From Planctomycetota bacterium (GTDB lineage Bacteria > Planctomycetota > UBA11346): 55,272 bases of DNA. Below the pieces are notes generated by a model. That model was given only the letters and a program-made list of their open reading frames with translations. It searched no databases and had not been told where the DNA came from. Both the position numbers and the translations under genes were made by a program. Positions 26,842 to 35,567 of the stretch are shown piece by piece. Position 1 is the stretch's first letter, and every line of letters starts with the position of its first letter. The DNA lies in assembly GCA_028280785.1 (NCBI GenBank), contig JANQLF010000089.1, positions 1-55,272 of the forward strand. Reading direction: 5' to 3'.

Positions 26842-27681
26842 TTATTTAATAACGTTAGCGCGTACTTCTTTAAGTTTGTTTATAGCCAAATAGCAACGTA
26901 ATAAGTAGCCGCAGTTGGCGAGGTTATCTTTTGTCGCAGGACCACTGGATAGACTATGTGTTAAATGAACGCCATCTTTTGAAATAAGTTGTGTCTTCCA
27001 ATTGTCACCAGCTAATGCCATCATGTCCTTATACAGATCTATCATTGGGATAGAATGTTTTTTAGCCAATTCGCGATAGAGTTTATTATACTGCTCTGCA
27101 TCAAACTTAGTGCATGGTGGAATCGTTGATAACACTGGAATTGTTCCATTAGCAATGAGCTTTTGGATTAAAGTGTCGAGGTTTGCAGTTGCTTTAGCTG
27201 GCGGAACTTTGCCATTCCCATCGTTGGTACCGAGCATAACGATCGCAATCTGCGGATTATATTTGCTGATAAGTTTGTCTGCACTTGGCAAACCTTTATG
27301 CCCACCTTTGAGGTATTGACCCGTTTTTATTCCCGATGCAGCTGTTTCAGAACGCCCACTTGCCGCGTCTACTGATGTTAAATGCCAACCATTAAGGTTG
27401 CTTTTGCCTTTATCGGCATGAGACCATTTAAGAATTTCAATATTTTCTTTAGAGTGACCTGCCTTTTTATTTTTAAAGGATCTTGCCCATCTGGTATTCT
27501 GATTGGCATAGCTAATCGAATCACCCATATGGATGACCACACCTTGTGTCCCCTTGAAGTTTTTAGTAACTTTTTTCATGGCATCTTTATAATCCCACGA
27601 TTCTTTCACTGGCGTGTATTCGCTACTGAACGCAGCGGTAAATGACACTAATAACATTACACAGATAGATAATATTTTCAT
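26842..27681 (-). CDS. Secreted SGNH/GDSL hydrolase (active-site complete)
   Basis: This 279-residue protein has a cleavable signal peptide (residues 1 to about 19) and the SGNH blocks: HMGDS with nucleophile Ser55, MLGTND with the block-III Asn, and KDGVHLTH with Asp and His. SGNH enzymes remove acyl groups from sugars and other esters. GGAGA before ATG supports the start. It is a close paralogue of the gene immediately upstream (24-base gap), which has lost key residues. Both are among the few exported proteins of the cluster, so they probably act before uptake. Confidence 0.9.
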   Translation of the reverse strand: MKILSICVMLLVSFTAAFSSEYTPVKESWDYKDAMKKVTKNFKGTQGVVIHMGDSISYANQNTRWARSFKNKKAGHSKENIEILKWSHADKGKSNLNGWHLTSVDAASGRSETAASGIKTGQYLKGGHKGLPSADKLISKYNPQIAIVMLGTNDGNGKVPPAKATANLDTLIQKLIANGTIPVLSTIPPCTKFDAEQYNKLYRELAKKHSIPMIDLYKDMMALAGDNWKTQLISKDGVHLTHSLSSGPATKDNLANCGYLLRCYLAINKLKEVRANVIK

Positions 27682-27705
27682 GGTTTCTCCAAAGGGAACT
27701 AAGGT

Positions 27706-28560
27706 CTAATTTAATACGTATTTGTGAATATCTTTAAGCTTCTCAACGCATAAATAGCAACGCAACAAATAGCCACAGCCAAATTGCAAATTACGCTTAG
27801 ATGGTTTTGCATCTGACATACGGTGCGTTAGATGGAACTTATCTTCAGCAATGAATTTGGTTTTCCAATCTTTCTTAGCAAATTTCATAATATCATTATG
27901 AAGATCAATCATCGGAATCATGCGCTTACGTGCTAGTTTACGATATTCTTTATTTAATGACTCTGCGTTAAACTTTTCACTTGGTGGAATAGTGATCAAA
28001 ACCGGGATACATCCGCGTTTAAGAGCCATTTTAATGAACTCATCCATGCGTCCAGCTATGTCTTTGGGGCTTGCTTTAGCATCACGCAAATCACAAGAAC
28101 CAAGCATGATGAATGCAACTTGAGGATCATATTTGGCAAGCATCGCTTCAGCGCTTGGTAAACTTTTATGACCACCTTTTAAAAATAATTCAGTAGTTAA
28201 ACCACTCGCTGTCGTATGCGAACGACCTTCACCTGCATCTTTATAAGCAAGCCACCAACCATTTTTTGGGTCTTCATCTTTATCGGCGTGCGACCATTTT
28301 AAAATAGTCGTATCCTCAACACGATAATTATCCTTGCGCGAATTATGATGAACAAGGCGCGCCCACTTAGTACTGTGATTCGCCCAGGTGTTGTTATCAC
28401 CAATGTGCAAGACTACGCCCTCGGTACCCTTAAAAAGTGTACTATACTTTTTCATGGGTTTGACATAGTTCCACTTTTCACGGACTGGTTTATAATATTC
28501 ATCAGCACAAAAGACTAATGTAGAGCTAATTGCAAGTATAATTGCAAAGAAATGTTTCAC
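27706..28560 (-). CDS. Secreted SGNH-hydrolase paralogue with degenerate active site
   Basis: This 284-residue protein aligns end to end with its neighbour at 26842-27681 (shared KWSHADK, KGGHK.LPSA, TIPP, HLTH, GYLLRCYL). A signal peptide is present (cleavage near residue 18-19). The GDS nucleophile position reads GDN (Asn56) and block III GTND reads GSCD (Cys156), while Asp240 and His243 remain. The frame is intact and the surrounding fold is conserved, so this looks like a retained pseudoenzyme rather than decay. Binding of an acylated glycan or a partner role to the active copy are possible functions. Confidence 0.88.
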   Translation of the reverse strand: MKHFFAIILAISSTLVFCADEYYKPVREKWNYVKPMKKYSTLFKGTEGVVLHIGDNNTWANHSTKWARLVHHNSRKDNYRVEDTTILKWSHADKDEDPKNGWWLAYKDAGEGRSHTTASGLTTELFLKGGHKSLPSAEAMLAKYDPQVAFIMLGSCDLRDAKASPKDIAGRMDEFIKMALKRGCIPVLITIPPSEKFNAESLNKEYRKLARKRMIPMIDLHNDIMKFAKKDWKTKFIAEDKFHLTHRMSDAKPSKRNLQFGCGYLLRCYLCVEKLKDIHKYVLN

Positions 28561-28577
28561 GGTATTTCCTTAGAATA

Positions 28578-29555
28578 CTAAACGATGTTTTCACCACTCA
28601 CCATGTTACGCACATTGCGAGTGTCGATTTCTTCGATGGGTTCGGTAATTTTTGCATATAAGCTTGGGCGACGAGCCATGACGTGACTGCCAGCGAGGGT
28701 GCCCTGACGTGCTGATTTCGGTAACACGGCAATGACCATGTCATCTTCAGCTTCTGTTGTTTCTGCTAATATAATCCCTTCAGGATCAATAATCATATTA
28801 CAACCAACGCGCACTTCGGGTCCATCAATGCCAACGCCGTTAGAAAAGACGTAAAAAACATTGTTATCATACGAACGACATGGCAGCCATTTGGTAATCC
28901 ATTGATACCCTTTTGGCCCCATGATTGCCTGGCGCATAGCCTGTGGATTGTCGTAACGTTTTTCCCACAATTCGAGCGGGATGCGACCCATGCCAGCTTT
29001 TTCTATGTCAAAGCCACCGGTTTGGTGTGGCGCAAAAACGATGTCCGCACCCTCGAGGGCTAAGACACGGGTATTTTCTGGCAGGTTATTATCGTAGCAG
29101 ATTAAAATACCACAGGTCCAACCAAACATCTCGAAGGTCTCAAGTTTATCACCCTGAGCGATGTAGGTATTCTCAAAGGCGTGTACTTTACGATAAGAAT
29201 GAATTAATCCTTCCGGCCCAACTACGACGTAAGTATTGTAGGCAATTTCTTCACCATTATCACCACTCTCCAAAATGCCATAAAGAATAGCCATACCTGT
29301 TTCTTTAGCGCGTTGATGCATTTGTTCGAAAATTGGACCATCAACAGGCTCAGCAATATCCAGAATCACTTCTTTCGGTGCCTGGGTCAGAAAATGGTAA
29401 CCCAAAGTGCACATTTCAGGAAAAGCAATAACGTCGACTTCTTGTTTACGTGCTTCATCAATGAAGTAATTCATTTTGGCAAGGTTTGCGGCCTTGTCAT
29501 TTTCAGCCATTTCAAACTGAACGTTGGCTATTTTGAGTTTATCTTTGTTGCTCAT
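28578..29555 (-). CDS. Carbon-nitrogen hydrolase (nitrilase superfamily amidase)
   Basis: This 325-residue cytoplasmic enzyme carries the Glu-Lys-Cys triad of the nitrilase superfamily: Glu47 in FPEMCTLGY, Lys123 in YRKVHAFE and Cys153 in LICYDNNLPE. Members hydrolyse amides, ureas or carbamoyl groups, and rarely nitriles. The CYD.N.PE motif and length suggest an amidase rather than a true nitrilase. It lies between the DUF1961 gene and the SGNH pair with gaps of 12 and 17 bases. It is one of several amide-directed proteins in the cluster (ceramidase-like, M28, transglutaminase-like). Confidence 0.92.
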   Translation of the reverse strand: MSNKDKLKIANVQFEMAENDKAANLAKMNYFIDEARKQEVDVIAFPEMCTLGYHFLTQAPKEVILDIAEPVDGPIFEQMHQRAKETGMAILYGILESGDNGEEIAYNTYVVVGPEGLIHSYRKVHAFENTYIAQGDKLETFEMFGWTCGILICYDNNLPENTRVLALEGADIVFAPHQTGGFDIEKAGMGRIPLELWEKRYDNPQAMRQAIMGPKGYQWITKWLPCRSYDNNVFYVFSNGVGIDGPEVRVGCNMIIDPEGIILAETTEAEDDMVIAVLPKSARQGTLAGSHVMARRPSLYAKITEPIEEIDTRNVRNMVSGENIV

Positions 29556-29567
29556 TTAAATCCCTAT

Positions 29568-30290
29568 TTATTTGGTATAAATGTTAATGTTTTGATAACG
29601 TGAATGTTTTTGCCACATTTGGCGAATACCAAAAGGACCATCAACGGTTTCTTCAACGGTGCTGATATCCCATACATGATAAAGTGGCTTATCACCACCA
29701 GTGATTTCCATAGCTAATTGATCTTTGGTTTTAATAAAAGTGACATGATATGCTTGGTCAGGGATAAAGAGACCCGTATTAAAAATGGTACCGTCAACTT
29801 CCATTTGGTTAAAATCTCTGTCTTCACGAACGGGATAACGACGCACGCGGATGTAATCTTCGGTATCATCATTGTCATTACCAAAAGCTGCAAAACTCAC
29901 GTGTAATAAATCCATATTTTCAAAATAGGTTTTCATCCACGGGACTTGGCGTAAATGCGACCATGCATGAATGTCTTTCGCAAAATCACCTTCATCTATA
30001 CCGTTAGCATGAAAATACACGATGCAGACGTAGCGATTAACAGTGTCTAAACGAGTAAAATCAAAACTGACTTTCATATCGCCGGGGAAACTTGCTTTGG
30101 TCCACAGTACACCGTGATGGGCATTATCGCCAGCTTCGGGGCCAGCTTTAAATACCATTCCATCAGCCGTATTGGTGACTTTGCATTTTTCGCCATCAAG
30201 GGCCCAATGTTCTTGCCAATCAGCAGAACCAGAATCCGACAAGGCCAGGTTCCAATCCTGTTTATTTAATTGATCAAAGACAGCTTGCAT
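29568..30290 (-). CDS. DUF1961-family protein (lectin/lyase-like beta-sandwich)
   Basis: This 240-residue protein shows the DUF1961 pattern: DWQEHWALDG near the N-terminus, VLWTKASFPGDMKVSFDFTR, a YFHANG segment and YIRVRRYP, ending in a beta-rich tail. The family has a concanavalin-like fold and occurs near polysaccharide lyases and sulfatases; its enzymology is not known to me. The longest ORF uses a TTG inside the upstream gene. ATG at 30290, ten bases after the upstream stop, is preferred, though a TTG at 30323 with GGAG upstream remains possible. No signal peptide. Confidence 0.8.
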   Translation of the reverse strand: MQAVFDQLNKQDWNLALSDSGSADWQEHWALDGEKCKVTNTADGMVFKAGPEAGDNAHHGVLWTKASFPGDMKVSFDFTRLDTVNRYVCIVYFHANGIDEGDFAKDIHAWSHLRQVPWMKTYFENMDLLHVSFAAFGNDNDDTEDYIRVRRYPVREDRDFNQMEVDGTIFNTGLFIPDQAYHVTFIKTKDQLAMEITGGDKPLYHVWDISTVEETVDGPFGIRQMWQKHSRYQNINIYTK

Positions 30291-30300
30291 ATCTTCTTGC

Positions 30301-31419
30301 TTACTGAGAGACGGCTGATTCAAGGTTATTATCTCCAATAGTTACGGTGTCATCGCAGTTAAATGGCTCTTCGCCGTGCAAACGAATGGTGTTACCTTCA
30401 ACCAGTGACGTTTCTTTAATATCAATGACTTGAATAGCGGCGAAGTCTTTACGAATTTCTGATTCAATGGTGTTATTAACAATGTTGATATTATTACCAA
30501 AATCGACTTCAATGGCCTTATTACTACCACCAATAATGGTATTATTACGAATCACCGAATTGCGAATGTGATAGGCCTTCCCTTCTTTACCAGACGGATT
30601 GCCCAACGAAATGCCTTTATCACAGTGATAGAAATGATTATTTTCAATCGTCACATCATCACAGTGCTGCCAGATAAAGATCGATCCACGACCGCCACCA
30701 GTGCGACCGCGAATACCAATAAAGGTACAATCAGAAACCGTATAATTGGCAACATTCATCACGTCCATACCAGCAATGTAGTTACCTTGAGCAAAATCGT
30801 CGATGTTTTGCTTAACACGATCAATGACCCACAGACAATGACGAACTTGAATATTACGTGGTCGCACCCACTCGAGTCGCTCCGGATCTTTTAAATCAAG
30901 ATCTAAATCTAAACATTCTTTATCATCGAGGCGAGCAGCTCCGGTACCCTTTAAGCCACGAGCCCAGATATTATGAAATTTGACATTATAAACAGTCAGG
31001 TCTTGTACACGACCATCGCCAAAAAATAAAATTCCGTATTTGGGATTATTTGCCAAGGTTAAATCAGCAATAGTCACACCACGAGCTTGGGTGATTTTAA
31101 TAATTGCCGATGCGCCAATACGGGTGCTGTATATCGGATTACTATCATTGAGGTCATCCATACCACAATCTAAGATAACATCCTCGCGATTACCGGTTTC
31201 ACCACGAATAGTCACACAATGCGTCATCAACATACAATCACGCGGCATCATATAGTGACCCTTGGCGATTAAGATGGTTGAACCTTCGTCAGCGTCTTCA
31301 ATGGCACGTATAATACCCATTGGCGAATCAACTCGGACTACCTTCCCTTCCGGAACGGGCAATGCTGGAGCAGGTTTAATTGACTTTATTATTTCTTCAA
31401 AGTTTGGTACATCGCTCAT
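30301..31419 (-). CDS. Right-handed beta-helix protein, copy 1
   Basis: This 372-residue protein is a parallel beta-helix with repeats of the N-N-T-I / D-C-T-F type (ENNHFYHCDKG, IRNNTIIGG, VNNTIES, EGNTIRL). The fold is shared by pectate-lyase-like lyases, epimerases and glycosidases. It opens with a Pro-rich arm (residues 14-25) and has no signal peptide. It is roughly two-thirds identical by eye to the adjacent copy at 31438-32547, so the pair arose by tandem duplication. The catalytic type is not evident; lyase or epimerase action on a uronate-containing oligosaccharide is an inference. Confidence 0.87.
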   Translation of the reverse strand: MSDVPNFEEIIKSIKPAPALPVPEGKVVRVDSPMGIIRAIEDADEGSTILIAKGHYMMPRDCMLMTHCVTIRGETGNREDVILDCGMDDLNDSNPIYSTRIGASAIIKITQARGVTIADLTLANNPKYGILFFGDGRVQDLTVYNVKFHNIWARGLKGTGAARLDDKECLDLDLDLKDPERLEWVRPRNIQVRHCLWVIDRVKQNIDDFAQGNYIAGMDVMNVANYTVSDCTFIGIRGRTGGGRGSIFIWQHCDDVTIENNHFYHCDKGISLGNPSGKEGKAYHIRNSVIRNNTIIGGSNKAIEVDFGNNINIVNNTIESEIRKDFAAIQVIDIKETSLVEGNTIRLHGEEPFNCDDTVTIGDNNLESAVSQ

Positions 31420-31437
31420 ATTCTATTCCTATTTTAA

Positions 31438-32547
31438 TTATTGAGCTACTGCGGTTTCAATATTGTTATCACCGATGACGACATTGTCATCGCATTTAAA
31501 TGCTTCTTCACCATGAAGACGAATAGTGTTGTTGGCTACTTTGGCCGTCTCGCTTATATGCACAACTTGGATGGCCACAAAATTCTTACGAATTTCAGAT
31601 TCGATCGTATTATCAATCACATCGACATTGTTACCGTAATCTACTTCAATGGCCTTATTACTGCCACCAACAAAGGTATTATTGCGAATAACCGAATCTC
31701 GAATGTGGTAAGCACGCTTTTCTTGTGCCGATGGATTACCTAGCGCCACACCCTTATCACAGTGATAAAAGTGATTATTTTCAACGGTCACGTTATTCGC
31801 GTGTTGCCAAATAAACACACCGCCACGGGCACCGCCATTTTTACCGCGAATGCCAACAAAAGTGCAATCCGCAATGGTAAAGCCTTCGACATTCATCATG
31901 TCCATACCGGCAATATAGTCAGCATCAAAACCATCTTGATCATTTTGCTTCACGGTATCGGCAACAAACAGGCAATGTCGAATCTCACCGTTGCGCGCAC
32001 GCACCCATTCACGGAAGTCATCATTATCGACATCCATATGCGTAACCGCCTTATCGTCGATACGATAAGATCCAGTCCCTTTGATACCACGAGCCCAAAT
32101 ATTGTGAAATTTTACATTATACACTTTTAGATCGTGAACACGTCCACTACCAAAAAATAACAAACCATATTTTGGACTATTGGCGATGGTAAGGTCAGCG
32201 ATTGTAACTTCACGCGCTTGTATGATTTTAATAATTGCCGGTGACTGCATTCGCGTTTTATATTGTGGATTTTCGTCGTTAAATTCCTGGCCGAATTCCA
32301 ATACAACATCTTCACGATCGCCGGTTTCACCACGCACGGTTACACGATGCGTGCACAAACGACAATCGCGCGGCAAGGTATAACGACCCTTAGCAATGAG
32401 AATGGTTGAACCCTCATCAGCGTCTTCAATCGCACGGATGATATCAATTGGCGTATCAACGCGCACAACCTTACCAGTGGGAACTGGTAAGGGCGGCGCC
32501 GGCTTTATTGAAGCGATAATCTTATCGTAATCAGGTACATCACTCAT
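31438..32547 (-). CDS. Right-handed beta-helix protein, copy 2
   Basis: This 369-residue paralogue of the preceding gene has the same Pro-rich arm, the shared IIRAIEDADEGSTILIAKG segment and the same coil series. Differences cluster around residues 85-105 and 165-205, which would alter the exposed loops and perhaps substrate choice. No signal peptide. It is 9 bases downstream of the secreted DUF4091-like gene and 18 bases from copy 1. Two near-identical helices may form a heteromer or act on two linkages. Confidence 0.87.
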   Translation of the reverse strand: MSDVPDYDKIIASIKPAPPLPVPTGKVVRVDTPIDIIRAIEDADEGSTILIAKGRYTLPRDCRLCTHRVTVRGETGDREDVVLEFGQEFNDENPQYKTRMQSPAIIKIIQAREVTIADLTIANSPKYGLLFFGSGRVHDLKVYNVKFHNIWARGIKGTGSYRIDDKAVTHMDVDNDDFREWVRARNGEIRHCLFVADTVKQNDQDGFDADYIAGMDMMNVEGFTIADCTFVGIRGKNGGARGGVFIWQHANNVTVENNHFYHCDKGVALGNPSAQEKRAYHIRDSVIRNNTFVGGSNKAIEVDYGNNVDVIDNTIESEIRKNFVAIQVVHISETAKVANNTIRLHGEEAFKCDDNVVIGDNNIETAVAQ

Positions 32548-32556
32548 GTACTATTC

Positions 32557-35541
32557 CTATTTTTTCTTCCTGCGCACTGCAAAAGAATCCATTACTGGGC
32601 CTTTTGGTTTCACGTCTGTTGGCGCAACGGCTGTGTGACCGATATCAGGCAGATTCTTCATGTCTGACTTCGGCATTTTCCAATCAACCAGCGCGTGTTT
32701 AAATGCTGGTTTTTTGGCTGAAATTGCTTCACCTAGAGCCACACGGAATACCCATAAGTCCTGAGGGTTTGCTTGAGCAAATTTAATCTTACCAGCATCG
32801 GTTTCATTGGTTTTATGAATGGTCGCCTTCATACTTACTGCATTATTTAAGGTATTAGCCAAGGCAAAATGATCGACACCGTAAACTTCTTTATACCAGG
32901 TTAAGTATTCGATGTCTTGTTGACCACGAGAAAAGGACATTAAACGAATAGAAGCTTTAGTACCGGTTTCGTGTGGGTAAAATAATCCAGTCTTGGAACC
33001 TTTTTCCCAATCTTCCTCTCTAGCAATAGTCTGCCATGGAAGTACGCCCGTAGCACCCTGACTCCATGATAACAAGGACCAGGCCGCAGGTTGGGTATTT
33101 GGTTCTTCAACTTGGTTCGCAGAACCGTAATTCGCTAAATAATTCTCATGCCATTGGACCTGCTCGTCATGTTTTTGGCGAATTTTTTGTGCCTTGGCGC
33201 CGCCCATAACCACACGATCGCAAACACCCCACATCGTTTCACGACCATGTTCTGGGTATGAAATATCTGTACGATAAATCATTTTCGCCTTACCCATGAC
33301 TGGTCGCACTGATTCATGAAATAAGATGCCGTAATAGCGCAGTGCCCAAAAGTCCTGTGTACGGTTTGGCTCATCTAAGATCCAAGGACACAATGATGTC
33401 GTGTTGGTTTTGCGATAATAAATTTTATTATTTAAGTAAAATTCAATAAAAGTATCGTGATAGCCGCGCTCATTGATACCCTTAGCTAGGGCCGCATAAG
33501 CTTTACGGTTTAAATCTTTATATTCTTGAGAAAGTGCGGTGTCGGCCCAATAGTCAGACTTATAATGCCCCTCTAATCTAATCGGCCAATTCTCATTAAG
33601 TGGCGTATAAATAGCCGGAACTGGCACTTCACCACGTGGCAATCCTTTAAACGCTGAACCATCTAATAGTGGTCCAAGGTTCTTCTCAAACCAATCCCAA
33701 CCATCAAAGTCAGTACCATTAAAACTCATGCGCCACGCTGAGCGTCCATTCCAACCATAAGGTAATTGATTAAGCACTAAACGATATTTATGTGCAAGAC
33801 GATGTAATTCATAATTATTCTTAAGATTGAAACGATATGAGTTCATTTCGCTGATAAACGAGACTTGATTTGGTAAGGTGAAATCCCACACCGTTAGGTC
33901 TACAGGCAATGTCAACGATTCAGCACCAACTTTGATGGTAATGCTTTGCTTGGTACTTCCCGCTTTTGCAGCATGCGGCACATAAACTTCGCAAAGAATA
34001 GAATGATATTTCTGACCATCCATTTTCACTTTACTAATGGTGCTTGGAATACTCACTGTTCCATTTAATGGCATTAATGGATCAGGAACATTGCCTATTT
34101 CACTGCCAACATAGGCGAATTCATATAAATCAGCTTTGATGCCATCTTTAAAGTCAGCGCTAACGCTAATGTCTTTTGCCTGGCCGTTTAAAATTAATTG
34201 GAACCAAACAAATTCATTCTTAGCAGCATACAGGCGAAGCTTTTTGTCTTTGGCGCTGTATAAATGATTACCGCCCATGTAGCCTGCCGCATGTGCTGGA
34301 ATAAGTTTTCCACTCACTGGATGCACTTTATCCATGACATCTACAACACCAACTTTGACGCCACCAACACTTGGTAAATCCGTTGACGGTGCAAATGGCT
34401 TCACTGCTGTTTTGATATCAAGTTCATTTTTTGCATTAGATAATGTAACGCCTCTGGTAAACGCCGGGCCACGATTGCCTGCAGCGTCAACTGGAACAAT
34501 GCTGACTTTAATTTCTTCGCCTGCTGTGAATGGTAAGTCTTGGATCTGCATAATGCAGGCACCACCTTGCACACGCGCCATTGGAATTAAATAACGAGGA
34601 AAGGTACCTTTGGTACCATCAGCACGCTCGTAGGTCACATCAAAACCAATGGTTCCCGCAGCACCATTATCATTTGGCACGATCCATTTTAATATTGCCT
34701 GGCCTGGCTTTAAACCTTCGGTAATAACTTTTGTATGAACAACCGCATTAGGTGCCTGGTCATCAGTACCATCAGTCCAAATTTCTAAATAAGGTTGCTT
34801 ATCCTTTGGATTGTGTCGTGAATAACAAAAACGGTTGGGGTAGACACGCCAGGTAAATTTTTCATTTGAGTCAATCCACTCAGAACCGACCTCGTCATTA
34901 GCAGCAAAAGCGTAACTAATTTCTGAAATGCGTGCAGCAATGACCTTTGGATCAACAGCAACGCGTTGCCAGCCATTTTCATCAGGCAAGGTGCAGTCAG
35001 CAAACTTCCATGTGGTGTGACCCAAGCCAAAAATAACATCGAGCACATTACTACCTGGGAAAGCCCAATCGCGCTTGCCCAATTCTGCTTGTTGATGGCA
35101 AATTTCACCCTCTACGCGCATGTATTTTTCTTTGGCTGTCCCTTCTTTCCACGGACTAGCCATGCTTGATACACCAACACGAAAAAATGGATCTTTAGGT
35201 GACGCGTTTTTAACGTGCATCAAGGCACCAGTTACGATCTCACCTTTTAATGAACTCACATCAGCATCAAAGACAAAGAATTCCTGGCGACCTTTTAATT
35301 TAATCGTGTCAACTTTACCACAGTTGGTGTACTTTTCTTCACCAACTAATGAAAGCGTATCGTTCTGTGTAAAATAAACTTTAACAGACTTGCCCTTTGG
35401 TGGCCATTGTGATTTGTGCACTGCAGCAGCACTGCTGTAGCCATCAGGTAAACCAGGCTCTACTACGTTGTCAGGCCAGCTATCAGCAGCAAAAGCTGAA
35501 ATACAGAGCGTCAAAGATACTAAACACATGAATATGCGCAT
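32557..35541 (-). CDS. Secreted DUF4091/GH123-like glycosidase candidate
   Basis: This 994-residue protein has a clear signal peptide (cleavage near AFA-AD, residue 19). The N-terminal part is beta-rich with a fibronectin-like section (about 240-360; GFDVTYERADGTKG). A large TIM-barrel domain follows (about 540-930) with FISEMNSYRF, CPWILDEPNRT and SWSQGATGVLPWQT, resembling DUF4091/GH123-like proteins. GH123 enzymes act on N-acetylgalactosamine linkages, but the sugar here is not proven. It is the first enzyme gene after the GntR regulator (26-base gap), and the only large exported enzyme of the cluster, so it may perform the first cut. Confidence 0.8.
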   Translation of the reverse strand: MRIFMCLVSLTLCISAFAADSWPDNVVEPGLPDGYSSAAAVHKSQWPPKGKSVKVYFTQNDTLSLVGEEKYTNCGKVDTIKLKGRQEFFVFDADVSSLKGEIVTGALMHVKNASPKDPFFRVGVSSMASPWKEGTAKEKYMRVEGEICHQQAELGKRDWAFPGSNVLDVIFGLGHTTWKFADCTLPDENGWQRVAVDPKVIAARISEISYAFAANDEVGSEWIDSNEKFTWRVYPNRFCYSRHNPKDKQPYLEIWTDGTDDQAPNAVVHTKVITEGLKPGQAILKWIVPNDNGAAGTIGFDVTYERADGTKGTFPRYLIPMARVQGGACIMQIQDLPFTAGEEIKVSIVPVDAAGNRGPAFTRGVTLSNAKNELDIKTAVKPFAPSTDLPSVGGVKVGVVDVMDKVHPVSGKLIPAHAAGYMGGNHLYSAKDKKLRLYAAKNEFVWFQLILNGQAKDISVSADFKDGIKADLYEFAYVGSEIGNVPDPLMPLNGTVSIPSTISKVKMDGQKYHSILCEVYVPHAAKAGSTKQSITIKVGAESLTLPVDLTVWDFTLPNQVSFISEMNSYRFNLKNNYELHRLAHKYRLVLNQLPYGWNGRSAWRMSFNGTDFDGWDWFEKNLGPLLDGSAFKGLPRGEVPVPAIYTPLNENWPIRLEGHYKSDYWADTALSQEYKDLNRKAYAALAKGINERGYHDTFIEFYLNNKIYYRKTNTTSLCPWILDEPNRTQDFWALRYYGILFHESVRPVMGKAKMIYRTDISYPEHGRETMWGVCDRVVMGGAKAQKIRQKHDEQVQWHENYLANYGSANQVEEPNTQPAAWSLLSWSQGATGVLPWQTIAREEDWEKGSKTGLFYPHETGTKASIRLMSFSRGQQDIEYLTWYKEVYGVDHFALANTLNNAVSMKATIHKTNETDAGKIKFAQANPQDLWVFRVALGEAISAKKPAFKHALVDWKMPKSDMKNLPDIGHTAVAPTDVKPKGPVMDSFAVRRKKK

Positions 35542-35567
35542 TTATTTTCCTTAAATTGAATGTTTGC

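Noticed and set aside
31762..32130. 122-codon ORF on the plus strand
   Set aside because: It is antisense to the beta-helix copy 2 and mirrors its Asn-rich codons.
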